DNA of 64,000 nucleotides from Burkholderiaceae bacterium (lineage in GTDB: Bacteria > Pseudomonadota > Gammaproteobacteria > Burkholderiales > Burkholderiaceae_E). The position numbers and the translations under genes were made by a program. How positions within the stretch are numbered: the stretch's first letter is position 1; each line of letters begins with the position of its first letter. The notes beneath the pieces are model-generated. The model had not been told where the DNA came from. It made no database searches and saw nothing but the letters and a program-made list of their open reading frames with translations. The stretch spans positions 1,860,001 to 1,924,000 of the forward strand of contig JAOSJU010000001.1 of assembly GCA_027493945.1 (NCBI GenBank), read 5' to 3'. This document shows positions 20,341 through 27,848 of the stretch, in pieces.

Positions 20341-21245
20341 AGCCGGCGCGGAGGTGGGGCGCGCGGCTTGCCGGGCGACTGCGGCGAAGCCTCGCCCAAG
20401 GCGTCGATCGACCACCCCGCCGCGGCGTCCTGCGCCAGCGCGTCGGCCAACCACGGCAGCGCCTCGCGCAACGCGGGCTGGAGCGTCCAAGGCGGATTGA
20501 CCACGAACATGCCGCTGCCGTGCAGGCCCAGTCCGTCGGGTGACGGAGCGCGCACCGTCAGCGTCGCGTGCAGCCAGCGCAGGCCCGGCATTCGCTCGAG
20601 CTTGCGCGCCAGCTCGGTCGACTCGCGCCGCTGCACCTGCGGATACCAGATCGCGTAGCAGCCGGTGGCGAAGCGCCCGAGCGCGTCGCGCAGCGTCGCG
20701 ACCACGCGTGCGTAGTCGCGCTTGTCCTCGTAAGACGGGTCGAGCAGCACCAGTGCGCGCCGCGGCGGCGGCGGCAACAGCGCCTTCAGGCCATCGAACC
20801 CGTCGCCGGCCTGCACCAGCGTGCGCCGGGCCGCCTCGCGGCCTGCCTCGGCAATGTTGCCGGCGAGCACGCGGCTCTCGGTCGGATGCATCTCGAAGAG
20901 CCTGAGCCGGTCGTTCGCGCGCAGCGCCCCGAGCGCGATGAATGGCGACCCCGGATAGTGCCGCAGCACGCCGTCGGCGTTCGCCGCCCGCACCGCCTCC
21001 GGGTATTGCGCGACCGGCGGGGGGGCGTCGCTGCGCGGCCACAGCCGCCCGATGCCGTTGGCGAACTCGCTGCGCTTCGCGGCCCATGCGCCCTCGAGCG
21101 AATAGAGGCCGGCTCCGGCGTGCGTGTCGATGACCCAGAACGGCGTGTCCTTCAGCCTGAGGTGGCGCAGCAACTGCACCAGCACGACGTGCTTGAGCAC
21201 GTCGGCGTGATTGCCGGCATGGAAGGCGTGACGATAGCTGAACAT
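20322..21245 (-). CDS. rlmJ: 23S rRNA (adenine2030-N6)-methyltransferase RlmJ
   Basis: SAM-dependent methyltransferase that modifies A2030 of 23S rRNA. The start MFSYRHAFHAGNHADVLKH is diagnostic. Motif I is FWVIDTHAGAGLYSLEG, and the catalytic motif of N6-adenine methyltransferases appears as LLDPSYEDKRDY (DPPY variant DPSY). It has 307 residues, slightly longer than the E. coli protein because of a proline/arginine-rich C-terminus. It follows the membrane protein of the oxidase operon by 6 bases and may be co-transcribed. Confidence 0.94.
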   Translation of the reverse strand: MFSYRHAFHAGNHADVLKHVVLVQLLRHLRLKDTPFWVIDTHAGAGLYSLEGAWAAKRSEFANGIGRLWPRSDAPPPVAQYPEAVRAANADGVLRHYPGSPFIALGALRANDRLRLFEMHPTESRVLAGNIAEAGREAARRTLVQAGDGFDGLKALLPPPPRRALVLLDPSYEDKRDYARVVATLRDALGRFATGCYAIWYPQVQRRESTELARKLERMPGLRWLHATLTVRAPSPDGLGLHGSGMFVVNPPWTLQPALREALPWLADALAQDAAAGWSIDALGEASPQSPGKPRAPPPRRLQFRPR

Positions 21246-21251
21246 GCCCGC

Positions 21252-21875
21252 TCAGGCGCCCGCCCGCTCGCGCAGGCTCGCGCGCTCGTCGCGCATCGAA
21301 CGCCACGCCGCCCGGGCGAGCCAGGCCGCGGCGACCGCCCCGGCCAGCCCGACGAGCGCCCGGCCCACGAGCTCCTGTTCGTCGAGCCGATAGCTGTTGC
21401 ACAGCCGCGCCGAAGCCTCCTGGTAGAGGACCCCGGCCACGGCCGTCATCGGCAACACGTTGCCGAGGAAGAAGCCCTGCACCACCAGCCCCGCGGGGCG
21501 CCACGACAGCCGCAGCGCGGCGCCGCACAGCAGCAGCGCGAGCCATTTCGTCGCGTCGATGCGCTGGTCGGCGAGCGCCAGGTCGAGCAGCCGCGGAATC
21601 ATCGACAGCCCGAGCACTCCGGCGGTCGCCACCAGTCCGGCGATGCCCAGCGCGTTCCAGCGCGCGATGAGGCTGCGCAGCCTGGACGGGAGCGCTGCCG
21701 CGAGCAACGCGCCGGCAGCCACCAGCAACGGGAACTGCGCCAGCATGTGCGTGGCCATTCCCGCCTCCATCGGCCCGCGCACCGCGGGCAGCGCGAGCAG
21801 CGCGATCGTCGCCGCGCCAGCCATCGCCTGCAGGCGCGGCGTTCGATGCGCGACGAGCGGCTCACCCATGCGCAT
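21252..21875 (-). CDS. Integral membrane protein in the oxidase operon, function unknown
   Basis: A 207-residue protein with about five to six predicted membrane segments (for example ALLALPAVRGPMEAGMATHM, FPLLVAAGALLAAALP, IAGLVATAGVLGLSMIP, KWLALLLCGAALRL) and a basic C-terminus. Its ATG at 21875 overlaps the SCO stop by 14 bases, so it is translated with the oxidase assembly gene. I do not recognise the family. The HMLAQFP segment loosely recalls CtaG-like assembly factors. A role in assembly or haem/copper supply is inferred from position only. Confidence 0.7.
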   Translation of the reverse strand: MRMGEPLVAHRTPRLQAMAGAATIALLALPAVRGPMEAGMATHMLAQFPLLVAAGALLAAALPSRLRSLIARWNALGIAGLVATAGVLGLSMIPRLLDLALADQRIDATKWLALLLCGAALRLSWRPAGLVVQGFFLGNVLPMTAVAGVLYQEASARLCNSYRLDEQELVGRALVGLAGAVAAAWLARAAWRSMRDERASLRERAGA

Positions 21876-22515
21876 CTCCCGCCGCGAGCGCGCGAGCGAA
21901 GCCGAGCGCCTCGTCGATGCGGTCGTAGTCGAAGATCCTCACCAGCCGGCCGCGCGCATCGACCACCAGCAGCGCGGCGTTGTGTTCGTAGCCGCCCAGG
22001 CCGTCGGGGATGACGACCACGCGGAACTGTCGCAGCAACGACGCCAGCTCGCGCGTGTCGGCCACCGTGGCGAAGCGCCAGGTGTCGTCGCGCGCCTTCA
22101 TCGTGGCCGCGTAGCGCGCGAGCGTGGGCAGGTCGTCGCGCGCCGGATCGAAACTGATCGACAGCAGCCGCACCTGCCCGCGCGCGTCGTCGGCGCCGCG
22201 CTTGCGCTCCGCGCGGACGCGTTCCTGCAGTTGCTGGAACGCGGTGCCGAGCGCGGCGCAGGCCGACCGGCAATCGGTGTAGATGAAATCGACGATGGTG
22301 GCGGTGCCGTCAACGGCCAGCAGTTCGGGCAGCGCGCGCGCGCCGAGCCGCGGCACGAGCATCGCGACCGCCGGCGCCGGCACCGGCTCGCGCGCGACCT
22401 CGTGGCGCCGCGCGCCTTCCTCGGTGAAGGTGCGAAAACCGTGCGTCAGCCACGCCCCCGACGCGACGACGAGCAACGCAATGGCGGCGCTCGCCGCAGC
22501 CGTGCGCAGCATCAC
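21862..22515 (-). CDS. SCO1/SenC-type copper chaperone
   Basis: Membrane-anchored thioredoxin-fold protein of 217 residues. An N-terminal hydrophobic anchor (TAAASAAIALLVVASGAWL) is followed by DFIYTDCRSACAALGT, the Cu-binding Cx3C motif (here without the usual proline after the first Cys), LLSISFDPARDD and the ligand histidine in GGYEHNAALLVVD. SCO proteins deliver copper to terminal oxidases. Its place directly behind the oxidase and regulator genes fits metallation of that enzyme. SCO partners are more usual for CuA oxidases, so pairing with a cbb3-like enzyme is notable. Confidence 0.85.
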   Translation of the reverse strand: MMLRTAAASAAIALLVVASGAWLTHGFRTFTEEGARRHEVAREPVPAPAVAMLVPRLGARALPELLAVDGTATIVDFIYTDCRSACAALGTAFQQLQERVRAERKRGADDARGQVRLLSISFDPARDDLPTLARYAATMKARDDTWRFATVADTRELASLLRQFRVVVIPDGLGGYEHNAALLVVDARGRLVRIFDYDRIDEALGFARALAAGDAHG

Positions 22516-22528
22516 ACGGCCTGCGCGA

Positions 22529-22997
22529 TCAGGCGGCGCGCGCCTTGCCCACGCGGGTCAGCGGGCGCGCGCGAAGAGTGCCGGCCTCGCTTCCGCTGCC
22601 CGGCGGGACGATGTCGGCGAGCGTGTGCGAGTCGAACACCTTCAGGAAGCCCTGCAGCGCCTCCTGCATGACGCCGGTGAGCCTGCAGCTGCCGGTGAGC
22701 GAGCACTGGTTGCCGGTGCCGAAGCACTCGGTCAGCTGGAAGTCGGACTCCATGCTGCGCACCACCGCGCCCAGGTTGATCTTGTCGGGCGGATGCGCCA
22801 AGCGCATGCCGCCGCCCTTGCCGCGCACCGTCTCGATCCAGCCGTTGAGCCCCAGCTGGTGCGTCACCTTCATCAGGTGGGCCTCCGGAAACGTCGTAGA
22901 CGCGCGCGACCTCGGCGATGGTGCACAGGCGGTCGGGATGCTGCGCCACGTACATCAGCAGCCGCATCGCGTAGTCGGTCATCATGGTCAGGCGCAT
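22529..22997 (-). CDS. nsrR: Rrf2-family iron-sulfur regulator, NsrR-like (one frame break)
   Basis: Winged-helix Rrf2 regulator of about 156 residues. The N-terminus MRLTMMTDYAMRLLMYVAQH is typical of NsrR, HLMKVTHQLGLNGWIETVRG is the recognition region, and three clustered cysteines in ECFGTGNQCSLTGSCRL match the [4Fe-4S] ligands of NsrR. NsrR senses nitric oxide and represses NO-stress genes. The frame breaks near 22885, where one extra base disrupts VSEAHLMKV. ATG 22997 has GGAGAAT upstream. Lying inside the oxidase operon, it probably regulates that operon. RirA- or IscR-like sensing is less likely given the cysteine spacing and start. Confidence 0.8.
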
Positions 22998-23024
22998 CTC
23001 GATTCTCCTGTCGCGGGGTGCCAG

Positions 23025-23630
23025 CTAGCGCGATTGCGAAGCCAGCGCCTTCAGCTCGGCGCCGCCGGCGAAGGGCGTGCTGCGCGCGCCCGCCTTGCGC
23101 TCGCGTTCGAAAGACGCGGCGTCGATCGCCGGCGCCTTGTTCGACCACTGGCTGCGAACCCAGCTCGCGATCGCCGCCAGTTCCGCGTCGGCCAGCCTGT
23201 CGAATGCCGGCATCGCGCCGCTGTACTTCGCTCCCGCCACCTCGATCTCGCCGGTGACACCGTGCAACAGGATATTCGAAACGACGCGTTCGTCGCCAAT
23301 CACCCATTCCGATCCGTCGAGCGGCGGAAACACGCCGGGCAAGCCCTTGCCGGTCGGCTGGTGGCAGGCCGCGCAGTGCGCGGCGTACAGCGCCTTGCCG
23401 TCGGCGCCCTTCGCCGAAGCCCCCGGCGCACCGGCAAGATCGGCCACCGTACGCCGGTCGCCCAGCTCGGGGCTGCCGAACGACTCGGACAGCAGCAGGT
23501 AGACCACGCCGACCAGCACCATCGCCAGCGTCACCGCGACGGCCGCCAATGGTATCGGGCGAATGTATTCGGACGGCTCGGCGTTCTCGCGCCGCTGCGC
23601 GCCGGTGGAGGCGCCCGGATCGTTCAGCAT
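23025..23630 (-). CDS. Membrane-anchored monohaem cytochrome c
   Basis: A 201-residue protein with one N-terminal membrane helix (LAAVAVTLAMVLVGVVYLLL) and one class I cytochrome c domain. The haem motif is AAHCAACHQ (CxxCH), and YSGAMPAFDRLADAE carries the axial-methionine region. A charged tail follows the domain. It stands where cbb3 operons usually encode the dihaem CcoP, which is missing here, and may serve as electron-entry subunit of the adjacent oxidase. Confidence 0.88.
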   Translation of the reverse strand: MLNDPGASTGAQRRENAEPSEYIRPIPLAAVAVTLAMVLVGVVYLLLSESFGSPELGDRRTVADLAGAPGASAKGADGKALYAAHCAACHQPTGKGLPGVFPPLDGSEWVIGDERVVSNILLHGVTGEIEVAGAKYSGAMPAFDRLADAELAAIASWVRSQWSNKAPAIDAASFERERKAGARSTPFAGGAELKALASQSR

Positions 23631-23673
23631 CGGCTTCCTCCGGATGCGTGGCGCGGGGGCACGGGCGGGCGGC

Positions 23674-24267
23674 TCATCGCGCCGCGGCTGCCGCGGGCAG
23701 CGCCGGGTAGGTCCGGTCCAGCGACTGCAGGTACCTGACCAGGTCGAGGGCCTCGCGGGTGGCGACCGTGACTTTGCCCGGGACTCCGTAGCCCGGCGGC
23801 AGGTTCACGACGTGGTCGCCCTCCTCGGCCGCCTCCTTGTGCACGAACAGGTACCGGTAGGAGGGCATGTTCGATCCCTGCACGTAGGCGCGCGGCTGGT
23901 AGAGGTGGCCGAGATGCCAGTCCTGACTCGGCTGGCGCGCTCCGATGTTGAGCAGGTCGGGGCCGGTGCGCATCGTGCCGAGCAGGTGCGGGTTGTCGTG
24001 GAAATAGTCGGCGGGCACCGACGCGCGGCCCCAGCCGCGCTCGAAGTCGGGCCCGAAGTTGCGGTCGCGCGGCTGCTGGCTGTGGCAGTAGACGCAGCCG
24101 TTGGCGATGTACAGCTGCCGGCCGCGCAACTGCTGCTCGGTATACGGCTTCAGGCCTTTGGCGGGCTCGAGGTCGCGCACCTGCAGGTACGGCAGCACCA
24201 CGAGCGCCGCGGTGGCGATGCCGAGCGAGGCGAGCGCGCCCCCGCCCAGCTCGAGTTCATTTTCCAT
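23674..24267 (-). CDS. ccoO: CcoO-like monohaem cytochrome c subunit II of cbb3-type oxidase
   Basis: A 197-residue membrane-anchored cytochrome c of the CcoO/FixO family. One N-terminal helix (ALASLGIATAALVVLPYLQV) is followed by YTEQQLRGRQLYIANGCVYC and HSQQ (CxxCH), the FixO phrase DYFHDNPHLLGTMRTGPDL and the axial-methionine region GSNMPSYRYLF. CcoO relays electrons to the low-spin haem b of CcoN. Its start overlaps the CcoN stop by 11 bases, supporting a stoichiometric complex. Confidence 0.9.
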   Translation of the reverse strand: MENELELGGGALASLGIATAALVVLPYLQVRDLEPAKGLKPYTEQQLRGRQLYIANGCVYCHSQQPRDRNFGPDFERGWGRASVPADYFHDNPHLLGTMRTGPDLLNIGARQPSQDWHLGHLYQPRAYVQGSNMPSYRYLFVHKEAAEEGDHVVNLPPGYGVPGKVTVATREALDLVRYLQSLDRTYPALPAAAAAR

Positions 24268-25909
24268 GCGCGATCGCCCCGTCGGACGCGTTCCAGAACA
24301 GCGCCGCTCCGGCGCGGTGCGGTCCGAAGCGCAGCGCCATCGCGAAGAAGTGGCCGACGAATACCAGGTGGCCGAGCGTGAGCATCGTGCCTCCGACGCT
24401 GCGCCATTCGAGATACGGGATCGTCACCGTCACCGAGTCGATGAACGGGCGCGCGCCATCGAGCATGGCCAGCCCCTGCAGCCAGCCTCCGATCGACAGC
24501 GGGATCACGTAGACGAGGCCGCCGATCGCGGCCAGCCAGAAATGCGCGGTGATCAGCCGCGGGTACGGCCATTCCCAGGCGAGCACGCGCGGCAGCATGA
24601 AATAGATCGCGCCGAACATCACCATCGTGACGAACGAGTACGCGCCGAGGTGGGCGTGTGCGACCGTGAAATGCGTGAAGTGCGCGACCTGGTTCACGCT
24701 GCGCAGCGCCTCGATCGAGCCCTCGACCGAAGACGCGAAGTACATCAGGCCGCCGAACATCATGAAGCGCAGTGTCGGCGAGTAGATCGCCAGGCGCATT
24801 CGCCCCCAGAGGGTTCCGCCCTGGTTGATGCTGAACGCCACCACCGGGATCACCATCATCACGCTCTGGACGATCGACAGCGTGGTGAGCCAGCCGGGCA
24901 CCGGCCCGCCGATCAGGTGGTGGCCGCCGACCTGCGGGTAGAAGAAGGCGAGCGTCCAGAACCCGAGCAGCGACAGGTTGTACGAGACCACCGGCCTGCC
25001 GAGTACCTTGGGCAGGAAGTAGTAGATCGCGCCCACGCTCACCGGCGTGAACCACAGCCCCAGCACGTTGTGGCCGAACCACCAGTTGGTGGTCGCCTGC
25101 TGCACCCCCACGTGCACGCCGGGCAGGTTGGCCACCAGGAACAGCACCGCGACCCACAGCAGCGACGCGACGAAGTACCAGACGCTGACGTACAGGTGCT
25201 CGACCTTGCGGTTGGCCAGCGTGTAGAGCGCAGGAAGGATGACCAGCGCGAAACCCCCGAAGATGAAGACGTCGATCTGCCACGGGATCTCGAGAAACTC
25301 CATGCCGTCGGACCAGCCCGAGGCGATCGCGCCGATGCCGGCGGCCACGCCGGCGTTCAGGAAGGTGCCGCCGAGCATCGCCCAGCCGGCGCCGGCCAGC
25401 CGCGTGCGCAGCAGCCGCGGCAACAGCCACAGGATGACCGCGATACAGGCGTTGGAGACCCAGCCGTAGAACACGGCATTCGTGTGCACCGCGCGCAGGC
25501 GGCCGAAGGTGAGCCAGGCGTCGTCGGTAAGCCAGTCGGGCGCGTGCAGCTTGATCGACGCGGTCAGCCCGGCGGCCGACCCGACGAGCAGCCACAGACA
25601 GGCGAAGGCCACGAACATGAACACCGGGAACGCGCTCGAACGGTCGGACTCGATGCGGTCGTGCACCTCGCCGGCGTCGGCACCCCGGGGCGCGCCCAGC
25701 TGCGCGGTGGCCGCGTCCTGCATCGCGTGGCGCGCCTCGTGGGTGAGCGCCGGATCGTCGACCTGGCCGATCTCGCCGCGCGCGAAGATGACGCCCGCCC
25801 CTGCCGGGTTCTCGACCAGCAAGCCCTTGCGCAGCGACCAGATGAAGGCGAACAGCCCGAGGATCGACAGCAGGAAGGCCCCGAGCAGGCTCAGGATCGC
25901 GCTGTCCAT
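24257..25909 (-). CDS. ccoN: cbb3-type oxidase catalytic subunit with N-terminal CcoS-like fusion
   Basis: Haem-copper oxidase subunit I of 550 residues. The first about 50 residues (LLSILGLFAFIWSLRKGLLV) look like CcoS, the small assembly protein of cbb3 oxidases, fused to CcoN. Ligands visible: low-spin haem histidine in LRAVHTNAVFYGW, CuB histidine in WWFGHNVLGLWF, the CuB pair in YPQVGGHHLIGG, and the haem b3/low-spin histidines in HFTHFTVAHAHLGAYSF. A tyrosine six residues before the HH pair matches the position of the cross-linked tyrosine of cbb3 oxidases, which NO reductases lack, so it is probably a true oxidase. It is divergent from textbook CcoN in several of these motifs. Confidence 0.88.
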   Translation of the reverse strand: MDSAILSLLGAFLLSILGLFAFIWSLRKGLLVENPAGAGVIFARGEIGQVDDPALTHEARHAMQDAATAQLGAPRGADAGEVHDRIESDRSSAFPVFMFVAFACLWLLVGSAAGLTASIKLHAPDWLTDDAWLTFGRLRAVHTNAVFYGWVSNACIAVILWLLPRLLRTRLAGAGWAMLGGTFLNAGVAAGIGAIASGWSDGMEFLEIPWQIDVFIFGGFALVILPALYTLANRKVEHLYVSVWYFVASLLWVAVLFLVANLPGVHVGVQQATTNWWFGHNVLGLWFTPVSVGAIYYFLPKVLGRPVVSYNLSLLGFWTLAFFYPQVGGHHLIGGPVPGWLTTLSIVQSVMMVIPVVAFSINQGGTLWGRMRLAIYSPTLRFMMFGGLMYFASSVEGSIEALRSVNQVAHFTHFTVAHAHLGAYSFVTMVMFGAIYFMLPRVLAWEWPYPRLITAHFWLAAIGGLVYVIPLSIGGWLQGLAMLDGARPFIDSVTVTIPYLEWRSVGGTMLTLGHLVFVGHFFAMALRFGPHRAGAALFWNASDGAIAHGK

Positions 25910-25942
25910 CAGCGCGGCCCGCAGCGCGAGGCCGGATTCCGC

Positions 25943-26287
25943 TCAGGACTCATCGTTTTCTCCTCTCTCGTCGAGCAGTTCTTTCTTGTCTTCGACCTTC
26001 GCCCATTCGTCGGCGTCGGGCAGCGCGGCCTTGGTCTTCGTGATCGTCGGCCACTTCTTCGCCAGTTCCGCGTTCAACCCGATGTATTCGAGTTGCGACT
26101 GCGGCACGTCTTCCTCGGTGGTGATCGCGTTGACCGGACACTCGGGGATGCAGACCCCGCAGTCGATGCACTCGTCCGGGTCGATGACGAGCATGTTCTT
26201 GCCCGCGCGGAACGCGTCGACCGGGCACACGTCGACGCAGTCCGTGTACTTGCACTTGATGCAGGCTTCGCCGACGACGTGGGTCAT
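25943..26287 (-). CDS. fdxA: FdxA-type 7Fe (3Fe-4S/4Fe-4S) ferredoxin
   Basis: A 114-residue ferredoxin starting [20 protein letters not shown]. The first cluster motif (CxxxxxxCxxxCP) is of the 3Fe type and the second, [12 protein letters not shown], is a classical 4Fe motif. The C-terminal extension (about 50 residues, DAFRAGKNM through the acidic tail) is typical of FdxA. It is the promoter-proximal gene of the oxidase operon, 33 bases before ccoN. ATG 26287 is taken as the start; longer upstream starts would overlap the promoter. Confidence 0.93.
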   Translation of the reverse strand: MTHVVGEACIKCKYTDCVDVCPVDAFRAGKNMLVIDPDECIDCGVCIPECPVNAITTEEDVPQSQLEYIGLNAELAKKWPTITKTKAALPDADEWAKVEDKKELLDERGENDES

Positions 26288-26333
26288 GGCGTGAGGGTTG
26301 GGCGAAAAAGGAGGGAACCGGAGGGCCGGAATG

Positions 26334-26380
26334 AAGATCGATATTCTGTATATCTTATGAACCGGCCGGGCGCCTGTCAA
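26334..26380 (-). promoter_or_regulatory. Predicted promoter and overlapping NsrR-like operator of the ferredoxin-oxidase operon
   Basis: On the minus strand, TTGACA (26375-26380), a 17-base spacer and TAAGAT (26352-26357) form a good sigma-70 promoter 65 bases upstream of the ferredoxin ATG. Overlapping the -10 and start point, bases 26334-26356 form a 23-base imperfect inverted repeat that begins AAGAT and ends ATCTT, the length and end sequence of published NsrR sites, with 7 of 11 arm positions matching. An NsrR-like gene is in the operon, so autoregulation by NO is plausible. Confidence 0.5.
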
Positions 26381-26455
26381 CTCGGGCGGGGGCGCCCGGC
26401 GCCTGGCCGCATTGACGTAAAGTCACGCGATCCGCTGCCAACCGAGGAGACCATC

Positions 26456-27469
26456 GTGCGCGTCCACCAGATCGAAGGCGACTGGGGCATCGAGCACCTG
26501 CGCATGGCGGCCCGCCCCGACCCCGCGCCCGGGCCGGGCCAGGTGCTGCTGAAGATGCTCGCCTCGTCGCTGAACTACCGCGACCTGGTGGTGCTCGGGC
26601 GCGGTTACGGCAACTTCACCGGCACGCTGCCGCTGGTGCCGCTGTCCGACGGCGTCGGCGAGGTCGTCGCGGTGGGCGCCGGGGTCGAGCGCGTCGCGGC
26701 AGGCGATCGCGTCTGCCCGATGTTCTTTCCCGGCTGGATCGCCGGCGAGCCCGACCTGTCGCGGCTCACCCAGTCGCTGGGCGGACCGCTCGACGGCACG
26801 ATGAGCGAGTTCATGGTGCTGCCCGAAACCGGCGTGGCGCGCGTGCCGGCCGCGCTCGACCACGAGCAGGCGGCCTGCCTGCCCTGCGCCGGCCTGACCG
26901 CTTGGCGCGCGCTGGCGGTGCTCTCCACGACGCGACCCGGCGAGCAGGTGCTGATCCAGGGCTCGGGCGGCGTGGCACTGTTCGCGCTGCAGTTCGCCAG
27001 GCTGTTCGGCGCGCACGTCACCGTCATCTCGTCGAGCGACGAGAAGATCAAGGGCCTGGTCGCGATGGGCGCCGACGCCACCGTCAACTACTCGCGCACG
27101 CCCGACTGGGCGCGCGCCACGCGCGAGATCACCGGCGGGCGCGGCTACGACCAGATCGTCGAGGTCGGCGGCGAGAAGACGCTGCCGCAATCGCTGCGCT
27201 GCATCCGCCCGGGCGGCACGATCTCGATGATCGGCGTGCTCTCGGGCGCCGCGATGCAGGCCTCGCTCGGCCACGTCGTGACGCGCCAGGTGCGGCTGCA
27301 GGGCGTCACGGTGGGCACCCGCGACGACTTCGAGCAGATGTGCCGCGCGATCGCGCAGCACGGCGTCGCGCCGGTCGTCGACCGGGTGTTCGCCTTCGAC
27401 GAACTGGTGCCGGCGTTCGAACGGCTGAAGAGCGGCGCGCAGTTCGGCAAGATCTGCATCCGCCACTGA
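26456..27469 (+). CDS. NAD(P)-dependent medium-chain alcohol dehydrogenase/quinone oxidoreductase-like protein
   Basis: MDR-superfamily protein of 337 residues: SSLNYRDLVVLGRGYGNF, PLVPLSDGVGEVVAVGAGVE, the Rossmann segment LIQGSGGVALFALQFARLFG and FGKICIRH at the end. The catalytic-zinc histidine/glutamate positions appear altered (PLSDGVGEV instead of GHEGxGxV), so it is probably a zinc-independent reductase acting on quinones or enones. GTG 26456 is chosen because GAGGAG lies seven bases upstream. It is divergent from the ferredoxin-oxidase operon. Substrate unknown. Confidence 0.85.
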   Translation: MRVHQIEGDWGIEHLRMAARPDPAPGPGQVLLKMLASSLNYRDLVVLGRGYGNFTGTLPLVPLSDGVGEVVAVGAGVERVAAGDRVCPMFFPGWIAGEPDLSRLTQSLGGPLDGTMSEFMVLPETGVARVPAALDHEQAACLPCAGLTAWRALAVLSTTRPGEQVLIQGSGGVALFALQFARLFGAHVTVISSSDEKIKGLVAMGADATVNYSRTPDWARATREITGGRGYDQIVEVGGEKTLPQSLRCIRPGGTISMIGVLSGAAMQASLGHVVTRQVRLQGVTVGTRDDFEQMCRAIAQHGVAPVVDRVFAFDELVPAFERLKSGAQFGKICIRH

Positions 27470-27848
27470 CCGGGCCCGTGGCGTAGGCGCGCGACCCTGC
27501 GCCGGCTCATGCGCGCGGCAACATGCCGGCCAGCGCGCTGTCGTGGCGCACGTAGTGATGGAACAGCGCGGCCGCCGCGTGCAGGCCCACGATGAAGTAG
27601 CCGGCCTTGGCCCAGGTCTCGTGAATCTCCTTCAGCGTGCGCCCGACGGCCTTGTCGGGCGCCACCAGGTCGTGCACCGGCAGTCCGAGCAGCGACCACT
27701 GCTTGCCTCCGTAAGCCAGCGCCAGCACGCCCAGCACCGGCAGCGCGAGGAAGGTGGCGTAGAGCAGGCGATGCGCGATTCGCGCCGCGGCCTCCTGCCA
27801 GTGCGGCGGCGCCGGCACGATCGCGGGATCCAGCCGCCGCAGCCTCAG

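Noticed and set aside
24257..25909. Reading this haem-copper protein as a nitric oxide reductase because of the nearby NsrR-like gene
   Set aside because: It keeps the tyrosine six residues before the HH pair and lacks the NOR-specific HxxxE of NorB, so an oxidase is more likely.
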